NCBI GenBank assembly: GCA_009760855.2
Contig: WPIO01000034.1
Span: 2,001,001-2,065,000, forward strand
From: Cristatella mucedo
Taxonomy: Eukaryota; Bryozoa; Phylactolaemata; Cristatellidae
DNA: 64,000 bases
Reading direction: 5' to 3'
Shown: piece by piece, positions 63,101-64,000 of the stretch
How the letters are laid out: every line of letters starts with the position of its first letter
Position numbering within the stretch: position 1 is the stretch's first letter
Notes under the pieces: generated by a model
Told to the model about the DNA's origin: nothing
Database searches by the model: none
Seen by the model: only the letters and a program-made list of their open reading frames with translations
Program-made: the position numbers and the translations under genes

Positions 63101-64000
63101 GTTGGCTACCGAATGCGTACCGAAAGCCGCTTAGGCTGTGAGTGCACTATACAAAACTCTCCTGCGTAACACCCACATGGTCTTTATGACTTTGTGGAGT
63201 TACAGATGGAGATACATTACTGTTCGCGCCCCTCCCTTTCTTTCCCACTCTTCGGGCTCCCCCTCCCCGAACTCCGCCTCCGCTCGAACGCCTTAGCCGC
63301 CGCAGCCCACGCATGCCTGCGGTGATGCGAGGCTCAGCGATGCTCGGCGACGGACGCTCTGGCCTCCGACCGTAGATCTGCCCTACAAGGTCTTGCTCGC
63401 CTACAAGTGGACGTGCGATCTGGAGATCGCCATCGACTGCGAGAAGCCGCTGGGACAGCGAGCGACCGTCGTCGGCCGGCGCACGCAGGGCATCCAGAAG
63501 ATAGCGCTGCTTCGGTACCTCCGACCGCTTCCGTCCGCGGTCATCCTGCGTCCCTACACGCTCAATTCGCTCCAATCGCCACACTGGATCCGAACGGAAG
63601 GTAGGCGGCGGCGGCCTTGCGGCGGCGGCGGCCTCTCCATCGCATCTGCATTCCGCCAGCCCTCGGGCACGCCTCCTTCGACCCCGGCCGCACGCGACGT
63701 ATACCCGTCACGGATGACTTTCCTTCCTTACCCGAGCCACGATGCAGCGGCGGCTCCGTCGCGCCGGAAGAGCAGCGTGATCCGCGGCAACGGCGGCCCG
63801 AAACGTTGCAGGGCTGGTTGTGCCGCGAGAGCTTCACCGACAGTGGCACCGGAACCATGGCTGGGTGCTCAAAATGTCGTCAGACAAGGAGGACGACGAT
63901 CGCGTGTACATGTACACGAACTCCGAGACCGGCGAGAGCTTCCTGTCAGTCGCCTCAGCCGCCGCGGCGGCCGCCGCTGGCGCGATCGCAGCCGCCGCCG
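56908..64000 (+). CDS. FAM78: FAM78-family protein (partial, runs off the window)
   Basis: Six plus-strand exons join in phase: 56,908-57,101; 57,495-57,604; 58,422-58,500; 61,856-62,292; 63,376-63,600; 63,812 to the window end (about 411 residues so far). The conserved core begins FLKYNIRHFSATANV (compare RYKTKYFSAEASI in vertebrate FAM78B). It continues with DSFKIGWITACNYSD, VSDSKMADDQQFPW, QGYTTWLVAHNT, KWTCDLEIAIDCEKPLGQRA and TVVGRRTQG, and closes with HWIRTEGLVVP. This matches the order TVGWIQAC, ISDSDG.SYPW, SFTTWLVAMNT, KWRMRVDIEVDP.LLGQRA, LVGRTQQ, MWRP..GPPLVV in FAM78A/B as I recall them. The family's biochemical role is unknown. Compared with the roughly 260-280-residue vertebrate proteins, this one has about 110 extra N-terminal residues and a C-terminal extension with acidic and Ala-rich stretches. 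The start codon choice is provisional. Confidence 0.82.
57495..57604 (+). CDS. FAM78: FAM78 exon 2
   Basis: The acceptor TCTGACAG and the donor GTAAGC bound KVVLSAGTDSYDAPAVIHEM, then RRNVERQIAVNGNTIYV. Phase 2 in and phase 1 out fit its neighbours. No motif was identified. Confidence 0.75.
57772..57824. repeat. Two-copy 26/27-bp tandem repeat in FAM78 intron 2
   Basis: CGCCGTACGCCGGCGCTTCG plus CGTACG is followed by a near-identical second unit with one C-to-G change and one extra base. It is CpG-dense. Confidence 0.9.
57952..58040 (+). mobile_element. LINE family A, 3'-end fragment in FAM78 intron 2
   Basis: GTAAAGGGGCTAGAAAGAGA, TTGAGTTCTCTAAGGGTGCT and a (TTA)n tail match the family-A 3' stem and tail. 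Confidence 0.75.
58422..58500 (+). CDS. FAM78: FAM78 exon 3
   Basis: The acceptor GCCATTTGCAG and the donor GTGAGC bound VRSPDKSGGYQLSQGYEFLK, then YNIRHF. It enters in phase 1 and leaves in phase 2, and joins exon 4 to make HFSATANV. It starts the conserved FAM78 core. Confidence 0.85.
58639..58817. repeat. 179-bp direct duplication, copy 2
   Basis: Near-identical partner of 56,551-56,729, located in FAM78 intron 3. A LINE-B 3' end begins about 35 bp after it. Confidence 0.95.
58850..60120 (-). mobile_element. LINE family B with reverse-transcriptase YADD motif
   Basis: On the minus strand the open segment 59,862-60,110 reads ALAWFKSYSSDRVQSV, GVPQRSVLGPLLFSN and YQFYADDTQLYL, the palm region of an L2/CR1-like reverse transcriptase. 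The C-terminal domain follows with frame breaks, and the element ends at about 58,855 in a TACATTACGTTACATTA-like tail. It is 5' truncated. It sits antisense in FAM78 intron 3. Confidence 0.92.
60160..60320 (+). repeat. tRNA-derived SINE, family 1, best copy
   Basis: The A box TTGGTTCAGTGGTTAAGGTG and the B-box-like GTTGTGGGATCGAGCCC lie about 50 bp apart. The tail GTGAAGCGCTTGAATGGAGA, then GTTAGGACGCTATGCGAA, resembles the 21.8-kb copy and the LINE-A 3' stem. The boxes are too far apart and the structure too incomplete for a functional tRNA. Confidence 0.7.
60507..60770 (-). other. Unassigned open frame in FAM78 intron 3
   Basis: A minus frame starts MAATSDSNSDSEESICEDS and continues with basic segments (RRTSRLRRGQPRAV). 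The acidic SDSNSDSEE start resembles N-termini of some DNA-transposon proteins, but nothing specific can be claimed. Exons 3 and 4 of FAM78 already join in phase without it. Confidence 0.25.
61073..61150. repeat. Three-copy 26-bp tandem repeat
   Basis: The units start at 61,073, 61,099 and 61,125. The first two contain CACGTGGCAAGA and the third is altered at the CACGTG. CACGTG is a palindromic E-box core. Confidence 0.9.
61856..62292 (+). CDS. FAM78: FAM78 exon 4: main conserved core
   Basis: The acceptor CCCTGTTGCAG and the donor GTGAAA bound 437 nt. It reads SATANVRIHKFPSNFVDPVT, SFKIGWITACNYSDVKCSYD, VSDSKMADDQQFPWANVIAV, YTSPEIAF and HSQGYTTWLVAHNTKLDCHG. The IGW..AC, ISDS-like and TTWLVA.NT motifs are the FAM78 signature. 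Confidence 0.88.
62455..63225. mobile_element. Mosaic of LINE families B and A
   Basis: A 74-bp family-B piece (62,455-62,528, plus) corresponds to sequence repeated at about 62,975-63,050. A family-A piece (62,529-62,770, minus orientation) follows, then a family-B 3' copy (62,771-63,225, plus) with (TTACA)-type tail remnants. Junctions are abrupt. It lies in FAM78 intron 4. Confidence 0.9.
63376..63600 (+). CDS. FAM78: FAM78 exon 5
   Basis: The acceptor CCGACCGTAG and the donor GTAGGC bound DLPYKVLLAYKWTCDLEIAI, DCEKPLGQRATVVGRRTQGI and LNSLQSPHWIRTE. It matches the KWRMRVDIEV...LGQRARLVGR block of FAM78. Phase 1 both in and out. Confidence 0.88.
63812..64000 (+). CDS. FAM78: FAM78 exon 6 (partial)
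   Basis: The acceptor AACGTTGCAG precedes GLVVPRELHRQWHRNHGWVL, KMSSDKEDDDRVYMYTNSE and an Ala-rich run to the window end. The GLVVP junction matches the GPPLVVIPP end of vertebrate FAM78; everything after it is an extension. The frame is chosen by phase and composition; the other two frames are also open over part of the region. Confidence 0.7.

Overview
This is a window of animal (metazoan) nuclear DNA. It has many short spliced exons with GT-AG introns, a secreted CUB-domain protein, long microsatellites, and fossils of L2/CR1-like non-LTR retrotransposons and tRNA-derived SINEs. There are no operons and no prokaryotic signals. I cannot fix the phylum from sequence alone; an invertebrate is the best guess.

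Three spliced genes can be reconstructed by joining exons whose reading phases agree at the splice junctions. (1) On the minus strand from 25,977 leftward, a gene encodes a signal peptide, one complete CUB domain split over two exons, and the first half of a second CUB domain (last exon found 16,414-16,651). (2) On the minus strand at 31,746-48,825 lies COG3, subunit 3 of the conserved oligomeric Golgi tethering complex. I place 19 exons, plus one tentative exon, and phases agree at every junction downstream of 45,575. (3) On the plus strand at 56,908-64,000 (runs off the window) is a FAM78-family gene with six exons and longer N- and C-terminal ends than the vertebrate proteins.

Layout: 1-16 kb holds no gene I can recognise, only LINE/SINE fragments and AC/AT arrays. 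16-26 kb is the CUB gene, with LINE copies in its introns. 26-31.7 kb is intergenic with one LINE remnant. 31.7-48.8 kb is COG3, whose introns carry a GA/GT compound array, CAG/CTG-rich stretches, LINE and SINE copies. 48.8-56.9 kb is the spacer between the divergent COG3 and FAM78 genes; it contains a degraded LINE, a ~1.1-kb minisatellite of 45-bp units (about 26 copies) and a striking 70-nt hairpin. 56.9-64 kb is the FAM78 gene, with a LINE carrying a YADD reverse-transcriptase motif in intron 3 and a mosaic of two LINE families in intron 4.

The genes have no obvious functional link: COG3 acts in Golgi vesicle tethering, the CUB protein is probably extracellular, and FAM78 proteins have no established function. 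The most unusual items are the hairpin (candidate microRNA precursor or small transposon), a GC-AG intron in COG3, SINE tails that resemble the 3' stem-loop of a LINE family in the same window, the LINE mosaic, the minisatellite and a 179-bp direct duplication around the first FAM78 exons.
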